Notes: generated by a model not told the origin, from the letters alone. Counted from the stretch's first letter, positions 9,491 through 20,128 are shown. The stretch: DNA of 64,000 nucleotides from Opitutaceae bacterium (GCA_028691845.1 JAQUYL010000010.1:1-64000), one strand, 5' to 3'. Program-made: numbers and translations.

Positions 9491-11794
9491 CTAGGCTGAA
9501 ACCGATGGAGAAAGGAAAGCGGCGGCATCCGCCGCGACCTCGACCGCAACCTCGGTCGGCTGTAGAGCTTTGCCCTGGGCCGACGCCTGCCACAGGAACA
9601 CCAGCGTACTCAGTCCGGGCAGGGTCAGGTCGAGCGACTGGGCCTGACCATCCGCCCCGAGATCCTTTGTGTTGATTCCTCCAAAATTTCCGGCCCCGCT
9701 GCCGCCATAGGCCTCCGCGTTGGTATTGAGCACTTCCAGCCAATAGCCCGGCCGGGGCACCCCGACCCGGTAGTTGGCCCGCAGGACCGGCGTGTAATTG
9801 CCCACAATGAGATAGATTTTCGTCTCCCCCTCGTCCAGGCGCAGGAAGCTGATGACGCTGTTGTCTCCGTCGTTGCAGTTCACCCAGCGGAAATTGCCCG
9901 GTCGGAAATCCTGGGCGCTCAGCACCGGATCGCTTGAGTAAAGCTGGTTCAGGTCGCGCACAAGCAGACGCACTCCCTCATGGTCGCGGTATTGCCGAAG
10001 ATGCCAGTCCAGGCTCGCCCCATGGTTCCATTCGGCCGACTGTCCGAATTCACCGCCCATGAACAGCAATTTCTTGCCCGGATAGGTCCAGACATAACCG
10101 TACAGCGCGCGCAGGTTGGCCGCCTTTTCCGGAATGTGCGCCGCCCCCATCTTGAACAGCATCGAGGCCTTCCCATGCACCACCTCGTCATGCGAATACA
10201 CCGTCACAAAATTCTCGGAATACTGGTACAGCATCCCGAACGTCAGCAGGTGGTGGTGCCACTTTCGGTGGAGGGGATCCCGCCGGAAATACTCCAGCGT
10301 GTCGTGCATCATGCCCATGTTCCACTTGTAGTCGAACCCCAGGCCACCGTCCCGTGTCGGTTTGCTCACGCCGCCGAACGAGGTTGACTCTTCGGCGATC
10401 ATCAACGCCCCGGGATAATAATGATGCACCAGATCATTCACCTGCCGGAGAAATGCGATGGCCTCGAGGTTTTCGCGCCCGCCATATTGATTGGGAATCC
10501 ACTCTCCCTCCTTGCGGGAATAATCGAGGTAAAGCATCGAGGCCACGGCATCAACGCGCAGGCCGTCGATATGATAGCGGTCGAGCCACGCCAGCGCGCT
10601 GGCGATCAAAAAACAGCGGACCTCATGGCGTCCGAAATTGAAGATTAATGTGCCCCAGTCCTGATGGGCGCCCAGTCGCGGGTCGGCATGCTCGTAGAGA
10701 TGCGTGCCGTCAAACTCCGCCAGGGCAAAGCTGTCCCGCGGGAAATGCGCCGGCACCCAGTCGAGGATGACGCCAATGCCGCGCTGGTGCAGATGGTCGA
10801 CCATGAACTGAAAATCCTCGGGCGTGCCGAAACGGTGCGTGGGCGCGAAGAAACCCGTCACCTGGTACCCCCACGAGCCGTCGAACGGGTACTCACTGAT
10901 CGGCAACAGTTCGACATGCGTAAAACCCATTTCGAGTACGTAGTCGGCCAGCAGCGGCGCGATTTCCCGGTACTTCAGCGGACGGCTGGCATCCTCCGGC
11001 ACCCGGCGCCATGAGCCCAGGTGCACCTCGTAGATCGACAGGGGGCGGTCGGCGCCGGCGGACTCCCTGCGCTTCTCCATCCACGCGCCGTCGCCCCACC
11101 GGTGGCGGTGGGTGTCGGCCACGATCGACGCATTGTTGGGCGGCGCCTCGAAAAATTTGGCATAGGGATCCGTCTTGATCCGCCGGTGGCCGTCGCCGCC
11201 TTCGACCGCAAACTTGTAGAGTTCTCCCTTGCGCAGTCCCGGAACGAACAGCTCCCACACGCCCGAGCTGCCCAGCGGCCGCATCGGATGGTAACGAGCG
11301 TCCCAACCGTTGAAATTGCCCAGGAGCGAGACTTGGCGAGCGGTCGGGGCCCAGACCGCAAACGTCACTCCTGGTACGCCGCCCACATTGCGCAGGTGCG
11401 CCCCCAATTTGTCGTAGATGCGGTGCTCGTTGCCTTCGTTGAAAAGATACAGGTCCTGATCGGAAAGCGTCGGAAGGAAACAATACCCGTCAAACACCTG
11501 CCTCGTCTCGCCCCACTCGGTCGCGTAGCGCAGCTGGTAGCGAAACAATTTGGTTTTCTTCGGGACCAGCAGCTCGAAAAAACCCTGGGCTGCCAGCAGC
11601 CTCATCGGGTAGGCCGGTGCGCCTGGCGCATCCATGTCGACCACCTCGCAACGCTGGGCGCCGTACAGGAACGCACGCACAACCACTCCACCCCGGCTCC
11701 TGACCTTCTTCACCGGATGCATCCCCAGCCAGGCGTGCGGGTTGGATTGTTGTGCGGACAGAAACGCCTTCAGCTCGAATTCGGGTATGATCAC
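9491..11794 (-). CDS. glgB: 1,4-alpha-glucan (glycogen) branching enzyme
   Basis: Introduces alpha-1,6 branches into glycogen. At 767 residues it is slightly longer than the E. coli enzyme (728). Order: N-terminal carbohydrate-binding module, CBM48 region (FAVWAPTARQVSLLGNFNGW), then the GH13 barrel with the nucleophile Asp415 in DGLRVDAVASM, acid/base Glu468 in MIAEEST and the later SHDEVVHGK motif, and a C-terminal beta domain. It converges on the cyclase gene and diverges from lptD; no other glycogen gene is in the window. Start at MIIPEFELKAF. Confidence 0.97.
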   Translation of the reverse strand: MIIPEFELKAFLSAQQSNPHAWLGMHPVKKVRSRGGVVVRAFLYGAQRCEVVDMDAPGAPAYPMRLLAAQGFFELLVPKKTKLFRYQLRYATEWGETRQVFDGYCFLPTLSDQDLYLFNEGNEHRIYDKLGAHLRNVGGVPGVTFAVWAPTARQVSLLGNFNGWDARYHPMRPLGSSGVWELFVPGLRKGELYKFAVEGGDGHRRIKTDPYAKFFEAPPNNASIVADTHRHRWGDGAWMEKRRESAGADRPLSIYEVHLGSWRRVPEDASRPLKYREIAPLLADYVLEMGFTHVELLPISEYPFDGSWGYQVTGFFAPTHRFGTPEDFQFMVDHLHQRGIGVILDWVPAHFPRDSFALAEFDGTHLYEHADPRLGAHQDWGTLIFNFGRHEVRCFLIASALAWLDRYHIDGLRVDAVASMLYLDYSRKEGEWIPNQYGGRENLEAIAFLRQVNDLVHHYYPGALMIAEESTSFGGVSKPTRDGGLGFDYKWNMGMMHDTLEYFRRDPLHRKWHHHLLTFGMLYQYSENFVTVYSHDEVVHGKASMLFKMGAAHIPEKAANLRALYGYVWTYPGKKLLFMGGEFGQSAEWNHGASLDWHLRQYRDHEGVRLLVRDLNQLYSSDPVLSAQDFRPGNFRWVNCNDGDNSVISFLRLDEGETKIYLIVGNYTPVLRANYRVGVPRPGYWLEVLNTNAEAYGGSGAGNFGGINTKDLGADGQAQSLDLTLPGLSTLVFLWQASAQGKALQPTEVAVEVAADAAAFLSPSVSA

Positions 11795-11968
11795 GCTGGG
11801 AGAGATTGGTTGTTTGATGACGCAAGCCTGGCCTGCCGTCTAGCCCCATTTGGCCGTGGCACCAGCCTTCTGTCTCTGGCAAGCGGGTGTCCTGCGCCAC
11901 CAGTCCTCCTTCCACTTGCTTTCATCGTTGCCGAGGCGAGATGTGCGTGGCCATCCTACGCCGCGTTC

Positions 11969-14074
11969 ATGCGTGCCTTTCTGCCATCCTCTGCCGCCGC
12001 CCTCCTCCTCCTGACCGTCATGCTGCCGGCCGCAACGGATCCGTCCACCTCCGCCCCGATGCGGCCCACTGTCGTGTCCGATGACCCCATGATCTACGAC
12101 CTGGCCCAGAAGGAATCGGTCGTCACGCACGGGAAAATCACATTTGGGGGGGCCGAGCTGAAAGCCGATGAGATCCACTACAACACCGATACGCTCCTCG
12201 CCCGTGCAACTGGACACTTTGAGCTGACCACCGGCAGTCGCCGGCTGCTTGCCGACAGCGGCTCGTACAATTTCCGCACCAAGGAGCTTTCCGGCACCAA
12301 CCTTCGTCTCGGCGAATATCCGCTTTCCATCAGCGGCGACACCCTGGCGGGCACCTGGGAGACGATGACTTTCACCAACGCCACCATGTTTCTGCGGGAG
12401 GCTGATGCCTACTCGCCCACACTGCGCGCCCGCCGGCTTACCTACCAGCACGGTCAGGTGCTCCTGGGCGAAGACGTGGAGATCGGCCTCTACCAGTTTG
12501 CCCTCCCCCCGATCCATCTCAAATATTTCCAGTACGACCTGGACTCATCGTTCCTGTCCTATCTGCGGGCCAAAGCCGGCTATCGGAACAATCTCGGCGC
12601 CCTCGCCGAGCTCGGCGTTCATGTGCCCGTATCGGCCGATGTTAAGCTCGGTTGCGATTTGGGCTTCTACTCCGCCCGGGGCCTCTTGGCCGGGCCTTCC
12701 GGCAGCTATGGCAGCAGTGCATCGGAGAACACCTTCGCCGGTTTCTTCCGCTCCGGTTATATCAAGGATCACGGCAACCGGCAGACCGACATATTGGGCC
12801 GGCCGGTTCCAGTCGACCGCAGTTTCTTCGAGTGGCAGCACTGGCAGCAAATCGGGAACCGCATGACGGTGAACGGCATGTTCAACTACTGGCGCGATTC
12901 CGAGATTCTGCGTGATTTCCGCAACAGCGATTTCCTCCGGGTCCAGCAACCGGATTCCTTCTTTGAGGGAGCCTACGCAGGCGACAACTATGTCGTGAGC
13001 GTCTTCACCCGCATACAACCCAACCATTTCCATCGCGTGCAGGAACGCCTCCCGGAAATGCGCTTCGATCTCCTGCCCACCCCAGTGGGCGGCGGATTCT
13101 ACGCGCTTTTCAACGCCGGATGCGCCCGGCTGAAGGGAAATGACCTCGGCCCCATGCCCGCGCAGCGCACCGATCGGCTCGACGCCTATGTCGCAGTCGC
13201 GCGCCCCCTGGCCCCGACCCCCTGGTTCGCCTTTACGCCGGTGACCGGAGGCCGCCTGACCCATTACTCTGATCCGCTCGCTCGCTCGGGCACCTACACC
13301 CGCACCATCGGCGAGGTGGGCTTCGACTCCCATCTGCTTGCTGCCGGCACGTTCGAGTACAAAAACGAGATTTGGAATATCAACGGGCTGCGCCATCTTT
13401 TTGATCCGCACTTGATCTACCGTTATGCCCCTGAGGCCTCCCGGGGCCGCCGCAGCCTGCCCCAAATCGATACGCAGGTCTTTGCCACGGATCTGCCGCC
13501 GCTGTCGATCGGCGATCAGCGCAATATCGACGATCTCCCCTCCCTCAACACCCTGCGCCTCTCCCTGGACAACACCTTGCAGACCCGGGACGCTGTCTAT
13601 GGTTCGCGCGATCTGGCGTCGTTTGTTGTGGCCGCCGATTATCGGTTTGACCCGCCCCCCGACGACCGCCGCTGGTCCGCGCTGCACTCCTCCCTCAGCC
13701 TGTCCCCCGCACCCTGGCTGCGTCTCGCCGTCTATAATCGCATCACTCCGCAGGATTTCCACCTGCGCGAATGGAACACCGGGCTTGAATTGATCGATCA
13801 GGAATGGTGGTCGCTGCGGTTTTCCAGCCATTACCTCGAACACCAATTCCAGGAATACTTCATCGACTACCGGCGCCGGATCAACGAGGTCTTCGACGCC
13901 ATTGTCCGTTTCCGTTTTGACGCGCAGCACAGCCAGCTGACTGAGCAGACTTATGGGCTCTGGCAGAAATTGGGACAGTCATGGGCCGTCAAGTACGAGG
14001 TGACGTTTAGTGAAGGCCCCCGCCGCGAAGGCCACTTCGGCCTCAATGTTGACGTGAACTTCCTGAAATTCTGA
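11969..14074 (+). CDS. lptD: LPS-assembly outer-membrane protein LptD
   Basis: Final step of lipopolysaccharide export, moving LPS across the outer membrane together with LptE. The 701-residue protein starts MRAFLPSSAAALLLLTVML, a signal peptide. It continues with an OstA-like beta-jellyroll (GKITFGGAELKADEIHYNTD and DSGSYNFRTKELSG), and the remainder is a large barrel with many aromatic-flanked strands ending NVDVNFLKF. The frame stays open far upstream into glgB, but the ATG at 11969 gives the signal peptide. The assignment rests on domain pattern and length. The lptE-like gene lies separately at 59.6 kb. Confidence 0.8.
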   Translation: MRAFLPSSAAALLLLTVMLPAATDPSTSAPMRPTVVSDDPMIYDLAQKESVVTHGKITFGGAELKADEIHYNTDTLLARATGHFELTTGSRRLLADSGSYNFRTKELSGTNLRLGEYPLSISGDTLAGTWETMTFTNATMFLREADAYSPTLRARRLTYQHGQVLLGEDVEIGLYQFALPPIHLKYFQYDLDSSFLSYLRAKAGYRNNLGALAELGVHVPVSADVKLGCDLGFYSARGLLAGPSGSYGSSASENTFAGFFRSGYIKDHGNRQTDILGRPVPVDRSFFEWQHWQQIGNRMTVNGMFNYWRDSEILRDFRNSDFLRVQQPDSFFEGAYAGDNYVVSVFTRIQPNHFHRVQERLPEMRFDLLPTPVGGGFYALFNAGCARLKGNDLGPMPAQRTDRLDAYVAVARPLAPTPWFAFTPVTGGRLTHYSDPLARSGTYTRTIGEVGFDSHLLAAGTFEYKNEIWNINGLRHLFDPHLIYRYAPEASRGRRSLPQIDTQVFATDLPPLSIGDQRNIDDLPSLNTLRLSLDNTLQTRDAVYGSRDLASFVVAADYRFDPPPDDRRWSALHSSLSLSPAPWLRLAVYNRITPQDFHLREWNTGLELIDQEWWSLRFSSHYLEHQFQEYFIDYRRRINEVFDAIVRFRFDAQHSQLTEQTYGLWQKLGQSWAVKYEVTFSEGPRREGHFGLNVDVNFLKF

Positions 14075-14130
14075 TCCTCAGGAGCGCTCCCGGCCGCCTC
14101 AGATGCACGCCGGCCCGCTTCCCCAGTCCG

Positions 14131-15366
14131 ATGAATCCTAGTATCATCGCCAACCAGCAGCGTACGCTCATCGCCCTGATCGCGGCATTAAGACCCCATT
14201 TCCGCAGCGACCGCCAGCTGCCCTCGCGGATCCAAGACCTGTTGGGCAGAAACCGCTCGTTTGGTTCGCGTGACCGCCGGCTTTATCGCGAGCTGATCTA
14301 CACCACGCTGCGCTATCTGCCCTTGGTTGAACCGTGGCTTGACCGGGCGCCGGACACCGCCGCGCAGCTCATCGCCTGGCTTGCCGCCGACACTCCTGCC
14401 ACGCGGAGGTTTCGGGCGACCCTACGCGGCGACTGGCCCGAACCAGCCGCCACCGTTAATGAGCGTGCCGCGCAACTGGCCTCCCTGCTGCACGAATCCT
14501 TCGACCCGGAGGCACTCCTGCCCGCCTGGTTCCGGTCGCATTGCCCCGAAGCGTTTGCCCCCCACCACCTCGACGCACTTCTGTCGCGCGCGCCGCTCTG
14601 GTTGCGTCTTCAGACCCGGGAAACCGAGCCTGTTTTCTCCGAATTTCGCGAACACGCCTGGGCCTGGCGGCGGTCCCCTGTCTTGCCGCAGGCGCTGGAA
14701 TTGGCACCTGATGTCGAGGTCGCCCGGAGCGAAAGCTACCGGGCGGGTCGAATCGAGATCCAGGATCTGGGCTCACAACTCGTGCTCGCCTCAGTCGGCA
14801 TCGGCTCCGGACAGCGCTGGCTTGATGCTTGCGCGGGGGCCGGCGGCAAGACACTGCAGCTCGCCGGCCTCGTGGGCACCTCGGGGCAAATAGAGGCCAG
14901 CGACATCCGTACGAAAGCACTCACGGAATTGGCGGGCCGGGCGCAACGGGCGAAGTTGGCCAATATCCGCATCCTCGCCGCCGTCCCACCGGCGGCCAGC
15001 TATGATGGGGTGCTAATTGATGCGCCCTGCTCCGGTTCCGGCACTTGGCGGCGGCAGCCGCACCTAAAACTGCAGACGAACCCGTCTGATATCGATGCCT
15101 GCGCCGCAGCCCAACGCCGCCTGCTTGGACAATACCAACGGCATGTGCGGGCCGGCGGACGACTTGTTTATGCCACCTGCTCGCTGAGCCCACACGAAAA
15201 CCAAGGGGTGGTGGCGGCCTTCCTCGCAGTCCATCCGGACTTTGCGCCCATCGCACCGGCGAATCTGTTCGGCGGCTCTTTTGATGGCTTGGGCCTCACG
15301 TTCCTGCCCGGCCTGCACAACACTGACGGCTTCTACGTCGCGGCACTGGGACGCCGCCTTCCCTGA
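14131..15366 (+). CDS. rRNA cytosine-C5 methyltransferase, RsmB/NSUN family
   Basis: A 411-residue SAM-dependent RNA m5C methyltransferase. The N-terminal half is NusB-like helical (residues about 5-150). The catalytic half has the SAM loop LDACAGAGGKTLQLA (residues 231-245), DAPCSGSGTWRRQP with the release cysteine C300, and YATCSLSPHEN with the nucleophile C350. Both cysteines of the family are present. Its target is probably 16S rRNA as for RsmB, but the exact base cannot be read from sequence. It starts 56 bases after lptD. Confidence 0.92.
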   Translation: MNPSIIANQQRTLIALIAALRPHFRSDRQLPSRIQDLLGRNRSFGSRDRRLYRELIYTTLRYLPLVEPWLDRAPDTAAQLIAWLAADTPATRRFRATLRGDWPEPAATVNERAAQLASLLHESFDPEALLPAWFRSHCPEAFAPHHLDALLSRAPLWLRLQTRETEPVFSEFREHAWAWRRSPVLPQALELAPDVEVARSESYRAGRIEIQDLGSQLVLASVGIGSGQRWLDACAGAGGKTLQLAGLVGTSGQIEASDIRTKALTELAGRAQRAKLANIRILAAVPPAASYDGVLIDAPCSGSGTWRRQPHLKLQTNPSDIDACAAAQRRLLGQYQRHVRAGGRLVYATCSLSPHENQGVVAAFLAVHPDFAPIAPANLFGGSFDGLGLTFLPGLHNTDGFYVAALGRRLP

Positions 15367-15560
15367 GCCGGACGGACGCCGGCAATCCCGGCAGTGCCCG
15401 GCCGGCCTCTGCTTTGGCGCCGGTCGCGTTCAAGCCGGCCGACCCGAACCACCGGCCTAATCCCCCTCGGGGACAAAGATTCATCCCGCACCCCGCGCTG
15501 CGCGCCGTGATTCTCGTTGCGGCGCTTCTCAAGTCGTGCAATGAGCCATCGCCCTGAATT

Positions 15561-16337
15561 ATGGAAACGATGCGCCTGCAAAAATTTATCGCCGATGCCG
15601 GTGTGTGCTCACGCCGTGCAGCCGAGGCGCTCATCGTCGGAGGTGAGGTTTACGTCAACGGCAAGCCCGCAACACTAGGACAGAAGATCACCCCGGGCGC
15701 CGACAAGGTCACCGTGCGCGGCAAAACCGTCCGCGCCGTCGCCAAGCCGCGCATCACTGTCGTCGTGCACAAGCCCCGCGGCGTTGTCTGCAGCAATGCA
15801 GACCCCCATAATGCCGTCACCGTCTTCGACCTGCTGCCGCGCGAGCTGGCCCGGTTGCGCTTCTTCTGCGCCGGCCGGCTGGACAAGGACAGCGAAGGCC
15901 TCGTCGTCCTCACCACAGACGGCGATCTCGCCCATCGCCTCATGCACCCGTCCAGCCAGGTCGTGAAGCGCTATTACGTGAAGCTGGGAAAGCCGTTCCC
16001 GGCAGGCCGTCTCCGGCTGCTGCTTCGCGGTCTCGTGATCGAGAACGAGCACCTGAAGGTCGAGTATGCGGCGCTGGTCAACCCCGATCGGAGCGGTGCC
16101 TCCACTGCGCTCGACGTCCACCTGCACCACGGCAAAAAGCGGGAAATCCGCCAGCTCTTTACCCTGCTCGGCCACGAGGTCCGCCGCCTGCGTCGCTATC
16201 AGATTGGGGCGCTGCGGCTGCGAGGAATTCCTTTGCGCGGCGCGCGACAACTTTCTAGCAAGGATATTCAAGATCTGTTTGCCACTCCACCGTCGCCTAT
16301 CCCGCCAAAGAACTCCTTTTCGCCCGATGAAAACTAA
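15561..16337 (+). CDS. Ribosomal large/small subunit pseudouridine synthase, RsuA/RluB family
   Basis: Isomerises a uridine in rRNA. The 258-residue protein has an N-terminal S4 RNA-binding domain (MRLQKFIADAGVCSRRAAEA) and a catalytic domain with GRLDKDSEGLVVLTTDGDLA, whose Asp108 is the catalytic aspartate, plus HHGKKREIRQLF near the end. Length and motifs fit RluB or RsuA; I cannot separate them by eye. Its last 11 bases overlap the start of the next gene. Confidence 0.92.
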   Translation: METMRLQKFIADAGVCSRRAAEALIVGGEVYVNGKPATLGQKITPGADKVTVRGKTVRAVAKPRITVVVHKPRGVVCSNADPHNAVTVFDLLPRELARLRFFCAGRLDKDSEGLVVLTTDGDLAHRLMHPSSQVVKRYYVKLGKPFPAGRLRLLLRGLVIENEHLKVEYAALVNPDRSGASTALDVHLHHGKKREIRQLFTLLGHEVRRLRRYQIGALRLRGIPLRGARQLSSKDIQDLFATPPSPIPPKNSFSPDEN

Positions 16338-17106
16338 AATCGTCCTCCTCTCCTTTGCCCTCGCCGGTGCTCTGGGTTTCGCCGCAGACCGGCCGACAAC
16401 CACGCTTACCGCAGACGCCGCCGTTTTCCTCCAGCCCGACGGCAAATCGCCGGTCATCGCCCGCTTCAAAGCCGGCACGACCGTGCCGCTCGCCCAGGCC
16501 GACGCCCCGGCAGGGTGGCGTGCCGTAGCCGTCCCCGGTCCGTTTGAGGCTTACATCCAGAACAAATATGTCGGGAAGGATCTCGACGTGAAGCTCGGCA
16601 CTTCCCTGCACACTGCTCCGTTCACAACCGCCCCCAGTTACGGGTTGATGACGAAGGAAGACAAGGCAGAGCTGGTTGGTTTGCGTGGCGACTGGTCCCA
16701 GGTGAAACTGGAAAAGATCGTGGTAGGCTATATCGCCGTGGGCGACGTCGCCAACCTGCCCGCCACCGCCTCCCTCCCCGCATCAGCCGGCCCCACCGTC
16801 CCAGCGTTTTCAACGGAGCCCGGCCGCCCGGTGGCCAGCGGCTCCCTCACCCCCGACACACCCAGGATGTTCCAAGGCCGGCTTATTTCCGCCCGCCGAC
16901 CGATCCTCAATCCTCACCCGATTTATGACTACCAGTTGAGCGACTCCGAAGGCCGCCGTTTTGCCTATGTCGACACACGCCACCTGATGCCGGTGGGCAA
17001 AATCGAGAATTACCTCGGCCGCTTGGTCGCCATTCGCGGCACCATGCGCAACACGGTCGACGGCACAGACTTGGTGATCGACGCTGAATCAATCGAAGTA
17101 AAGTAA
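16327..17106 (+). CDS. Exported SH3-like domain protein, unknown function
   Basis: A 259-residue protein beginning [20 protein letters not shown], a clear signal peptide. Residues about 28-85 and 95-140 look like two bacterial SH3-type repeats ([39 protein letters not shown]). After a proline/alanine/serine-rich linker comes a beta-rich C-terminal domain ([19 protein letters not shown] ... [13 protein letters not shown]). The start ATG overlaps the pseudouridine synthase stop by 11 bases. It probably acts in the periplasm and may bind cell wall; no enzyme motif is seen. Confidence 0.8.
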   Translation: MKTKIVLLSFALAGALGFAADRPTTTLTADAAVFLQPDGKSPVIARFKAGTTVPLAQADAPAGWRAVAVPGPFEAYIQNKYVGKDLDVKLGTSLHTAPFTTAPSYGLMTKEDKAELVGLRGDWSQVKLEKIVVGYIAVGDVANLPATASLPASAGPTVPAFSTEPGRPVASGSLTPDTPRMFQGRLISARRPILNPHPIYDYQLSDSEGRRFAYVDTRHLMPVGKIENYLGRLVAIRGTMRNTVDGTDLVIDAESIEVK

Positions 17107-17155
17107 TTCTGATCTCTTCCCGACCGCCGCACCGACCATTTCTCCTTTTCAGCCG

Positions 17156-18034
17156 ATGAAACTCATTGACGGGAACAAGATCGCCGCCGACATCATTGCG
17201 GAACTCAAGGCCGACGTGGCCCTCCTCCCGGGCCGCAAGCCCTGTCTTGCCCTCATCCGTGTCGGAGATGACCCCGCTTCCGTTTCCTATGTGAAGAAAA
17301 AGGAGAAAACCGCCGCTGAAATCGGCATTATCAGCCGCGTTATTCTGCCCTCCGTCGCGATCACACAGACGGAATTGTTCGCCTTGATCGACCAGCTTAA
17401 CGCAGATCCGGACGTCGACGGCATACTCGTGCAATCTCCGCTGCCGCAGCCCATCGACGAGCTGCAGGTCTTCCGTCGCATCGCCCCGTGCAAGGACGTG
17501 GACGGCCTCGGCACGATGAATCTCGGCAAGGTTGCACAGGACGACGACAGCGGCTTTATCTCCTGCACACCGGCCGGAATCATGGAACTGCTGGCCCGCA
17601 GCGGGGTGGACTTGAAAGGCCGGCACGTCGTCGTACTCGGCCGCAGCCTGCTGGTCGGCAAGCCCGTCGCACTGCTCGTGCTCCAGAAGAAAACCGGCGC
17701 CAACGGCACCGTTACCGTCTGCCACTCCCAAACGGCCAATCTGCCCGCGATCACCCGCCAGGCCGACGTTCTCATCGCCGCCATCGGCCGCGCCGAGTTC
17801 GTCACAGCCGCCATGGTCAAACCCGGCGCCGTCGTCATCGACGTCGGAATCAATCGTGTGCCCGACGCCGCGAAGAAAACCGGCTACCGGCTCACAGGCG
17901 ACGTGCATTTCCCGACGGTGGCCCCCTTGGCGCGCCTGATCACCCCCGTGCCGGGCGGTGTCGGCCCGATGACCGTGGCCATGTTGATGAAAAACACTCT
18001 CAAGGCCTACCGCCTCACTCACCGGGGCGACTGA
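17156..18034 (+). CDS. folD: Methylenetetrahydrofolate dehydrogenase / methenyltetrahydrofolate cyclohydrolase
   Basis: Bifunctional enzyme of one-carbon metabolism that interconverts 5,10-methylene- and 10-formyl-tetrahydrofolate with NADP. The 292-residue length is normal. The YxxxK active-site motif is SYVKKKEK (Tyr45, Lys49). [34 protein letters not shown], the NADP-binding [15 protein letters not shown] and the C-terminal [10 protein letters not shown] are all present. Confidence 0.97.
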   Translation: MKLIDGNKIAADIIAELKADVALLPGRKPCLALIRVGDDPASVSYVKKKEKTAAEIGIISRVILPSVAITQTELFALIDQLNADPDVDGILVQSPLPQPIDELQVFRRIAPCKDVDGLGTMNLGKVAQDDDSGFISCTPAGIMELLARSGVDLKGRHVVVLGRSLLVGKPVALLVLQKKTGANGTVTVCHSQTANLPAITRQADVLIAAIGRAEFVTAAMVKPGAVVIDVGINRVPDAAKKTGYRLTGDVHFPTVAPLARLITPVPGGVGPMTVAMLMKNTLKAYRLTHRGD

Positions 18035-18082
18035 TGGCGTGTTCTTGCAAGTTCAAGGGAATCAGCTTTTCTAAAAGAACTC

Positions 18083-19204
18083 ATGCCCGCCTCAAAAATC
18101 CTTGTTGTCGACGACCAGCCCATCAACGTCCAGTTGTTGAAGCGCAAGCTGGAGAGGGAAGGCATGGAAGTCGTCACTTCGTACTCAGGTCGCGAGGCTC
18201 TCGATCTCGTCCAGTCCAGCAAGCCCGACTTGATTCTCCTCGACGTCATGATGCCGGACATGGACGGCATCGAGGTCTGCCAGCGCCTCCAAGCAGATGA
18301 CACGACCCGCTCAATCCCGGTCATATTCATCACGGCCCGCACTTCCAAGGAAGGTAAACTGGAGGGACTGGGGGTCGGCGCGGTCGATTACATCACCAAG
18401 CCCATCGATCTCGACGAACCCCTGGCCCGGGTGCAAACACAGTTGCGCTTCGTTCAGATCAACCGCGAACTCGTCGACCTGCAGCGCCGCCTCGGGGAGG
18501 CCCGCCGCGCCGCCACCATCGGCGCCGTGACCCAGGGCATCGCCCACAATCTCAACAACCTGCTCGGCGTGGTCATCGGGTACGTCGATCTGATCAAGGC
18601 CTATCACGACCGGCCCGAACTCGTTAAGAAAAACTCCCAGAGCCTCGAAGACGCCGTCAACCGTATTGTCACTATCATCAAGCAGCTCACCACCTTGGTG
18701 CACAAAAACCGCCCGCCGCTGACCAAGGCCGGCCTCGCCCGCCTGATTGCCGGCGGCATCCACCGTTTCCAGACCGAGTTCAAGATCTCCCAGCCCATCA
18801 CGATCACCAATTCGGTCGGCGATCTCATCCTCGACACCAATGTCGAGGTCGTGGAGGAGGCCCTTTCGAAGCTGCTAATCAACGCCTGGGAAAGCTACCG
18901 TGACGCGCCGGACGATAAGCGCCCCATCACGCTCACCACCGAGATTGTGACCAAGGACGAGGAGGAGAAGCATCTCCTGATCCGGATCGAAGACCAGGGC
19001 CACGGCATAGATAACGAAATCCGCGACCATGTCTTCGAACCGTTCATCAGCTCGAAGCACACCGTGGGTGTCGGCATGGGCCTGACAATAGCACGCCATT
19101 CGATGCGGACGCTCGGCGGTGAGGTGACCCTCGAGGATCGGCCGGGCGGCGGGGGCGCCGTCAGCACGCTCAGTCATCCTCTCGAACACAAGTCGCGTGC
19201 CTGA
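18083..19204 (+). CDS. Receiver-histidine kinase (cytoplasmic hybrid)
   Basis: A 373-residue soluble kinase with the receiver first. It has acidic residues in ILVVDDQP, phospho-acceptor Asp54 in LLDVMMPDMDG and lysine in YITKPID. Then comes a dimerisation segment with QGIAHNLNNLLGVVIGY (His155) and an ATPase domain with LSKLLINAWESYRDA, DQGHGI and GVGMGLTIARHS. There are no membrane segments, so the input is another kinase or phosphotransfer protein. It stands 48 bases after folD and ends 94 bases before proC; no cognate regulator is adjacent. Confidence 0.9.
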   Translation: MPASKILVVDDQPINVQLLKRKLEREGMEVVTSYSGREALDLVQSSKPDLILLDVMMPDMDGIEVCQRLQADDTTRSIPVIFITARTSKEGKLEGLGVGAVDYITKPIDLDEPLARVQTQLRFVQINRELVDLQRRLGEARRAATIGAVTQGIAHNLNNLLGVVIGYVDLIKAYHDRPELVKKNSQSLEDAVNRIVTIIKQLTTLVHKNRPPLTKAGLARLIAGGIHRFQTEFKISQPITITNSVGDLILDTNVEVVEEALSKLLINAWESYRDAPDDKRPITLTTEIVTKDEEEKHLLIRIEDQGHGIDNEIRDHVFEPFISSKHTVGVGMGLTIARHSMRTLGGEVTLEDRPGGGGAVSTLSHPLEHKSRA

Positions 19205-19297
19205 TGCAGGTCCGGCTCCGGCCGACCTCCCCTCTTTTTGCTCGTCATCCCGGGCCGGGGCGCCTGTGGTTTTTCTCCGCAGCATCCTTCGTTTTCC

Positions 19298-20113
19298 ATG
19301 CCCACTCACATCGCATTCATAGGCGCCGGACGCATGGCCTCGGCCATGGTCGACGGCCTGCTCACCAAAGGCGCAGCCCAGCCGGCCGATCTCGCCTGTA
19401 TCGGCAGCCCGGCCGACAACACCGCCCAGTTGCTCTCCCGCCGCACCGGCATTGCGCTGCACGACACATTCCCGGCTCTCGTGAGCAGCGCCGATACGGT
19501 TGTGCTCGCCTGCAAGCCCCAGCAACTGGCCGGTCTCGATGCCTGCCTCGCCGCTCTCACCGCCGGCAAGCTCGTGCTCTCGATCCTGGCCGGCAAACGG
19601 CTCGCGGGTCTCGCCCTGAAGTTTCCCCGCGCCCGCAATCTCATCCGCGCCATGCCGAACACCCCGGGTCAGATCGGTGCCGGCATCACCGGTTGGTGTG
19701 CGCTGCATCCACCCACCGAGGCAGACCGTCGCATCGTCGCCAGCGTCCTCGGCTCGCTCGGCCGGACGATCGAGTTCGCCGAACCCCAGCTCGACGCCGT
19801 CACCGGCCTCAGCGGCAGCGGGCCGGCGTATGTCTTCGAATTTGCCGCGGCCCTGCGCGACGCCGGTGAAGCGGCGGGTCTGCCCCGCGCAGCGGCCTAC
19901 CAGCTCGCCGTCGAAACGATCATCGGCGCCGGCCGGCTTATGCAACACCAGGCGGCGGTCGAACCCGAGGAGTTGCGCAACCAGGTCACTTCGCCCAATG
20001 GCACGACTTTCGCCGGATTGAAACACATGGATGCGAGTGATTTCCGCGGACTGATCCGTGACACCGTGCTCGCCGCCACAGCCCGGTCCATCGAACTCTC
20101 GCATGAAGGTTGA
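19298..20113 (+). CDS. proC: Pyrroline-5-carboxylate reductase
   Basis: Last step of proline synthesis, reducing pyrroline-5-carboxylate with NAD(P)H. The 271-residue protein begins MPTHIAFIGAGRMASAMVDG, a Rossmann loop. It contains VVLACKPQQL, RAMPNTPGQIGAG, and the C-terminal signature LSGSGPAYVFEF followed by VTSPNGTTFAGL. The ATG at 19298 places the Rossmann strand right at the N-terminus; an in-frame upstream extension of 20 codons has no conserved content. hldD follows after 15 bases. Confidence 0.96.
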   Translation: MPTHIAFIGAGRMASAMVDGLLTKGAAQPADLACIGSPADNTAQLLSRRTGIALHDTFPALVSSADTVVLACKPQQLAGLDACLAALTAGKLVLSILAGKRLAGLALKFPRARNLIRAMPNTPGQIGAGITGWCALHPPTEADRRIVASVLGSLGRTIEFAEPQLDAVTGLSGSGPAYVFEFAAALRDAGEAAGLPRAAAYQLAVETIIGAGRLMQHQAAVEPEELRNQVTSPNGTTFAGLKHMDASDFRGLIRDTVLAATARSIELSHEG

Positions 20114-20128
20114 ACCCAGCCCTGTTCC

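Noticed and set aside
11021-11968. Long N-terminal extension of lptD into glgB
   Set aside because: The extension is antisense to glgB and has no conserved content, while the ATG at 11969 gives a proper signal peptide.
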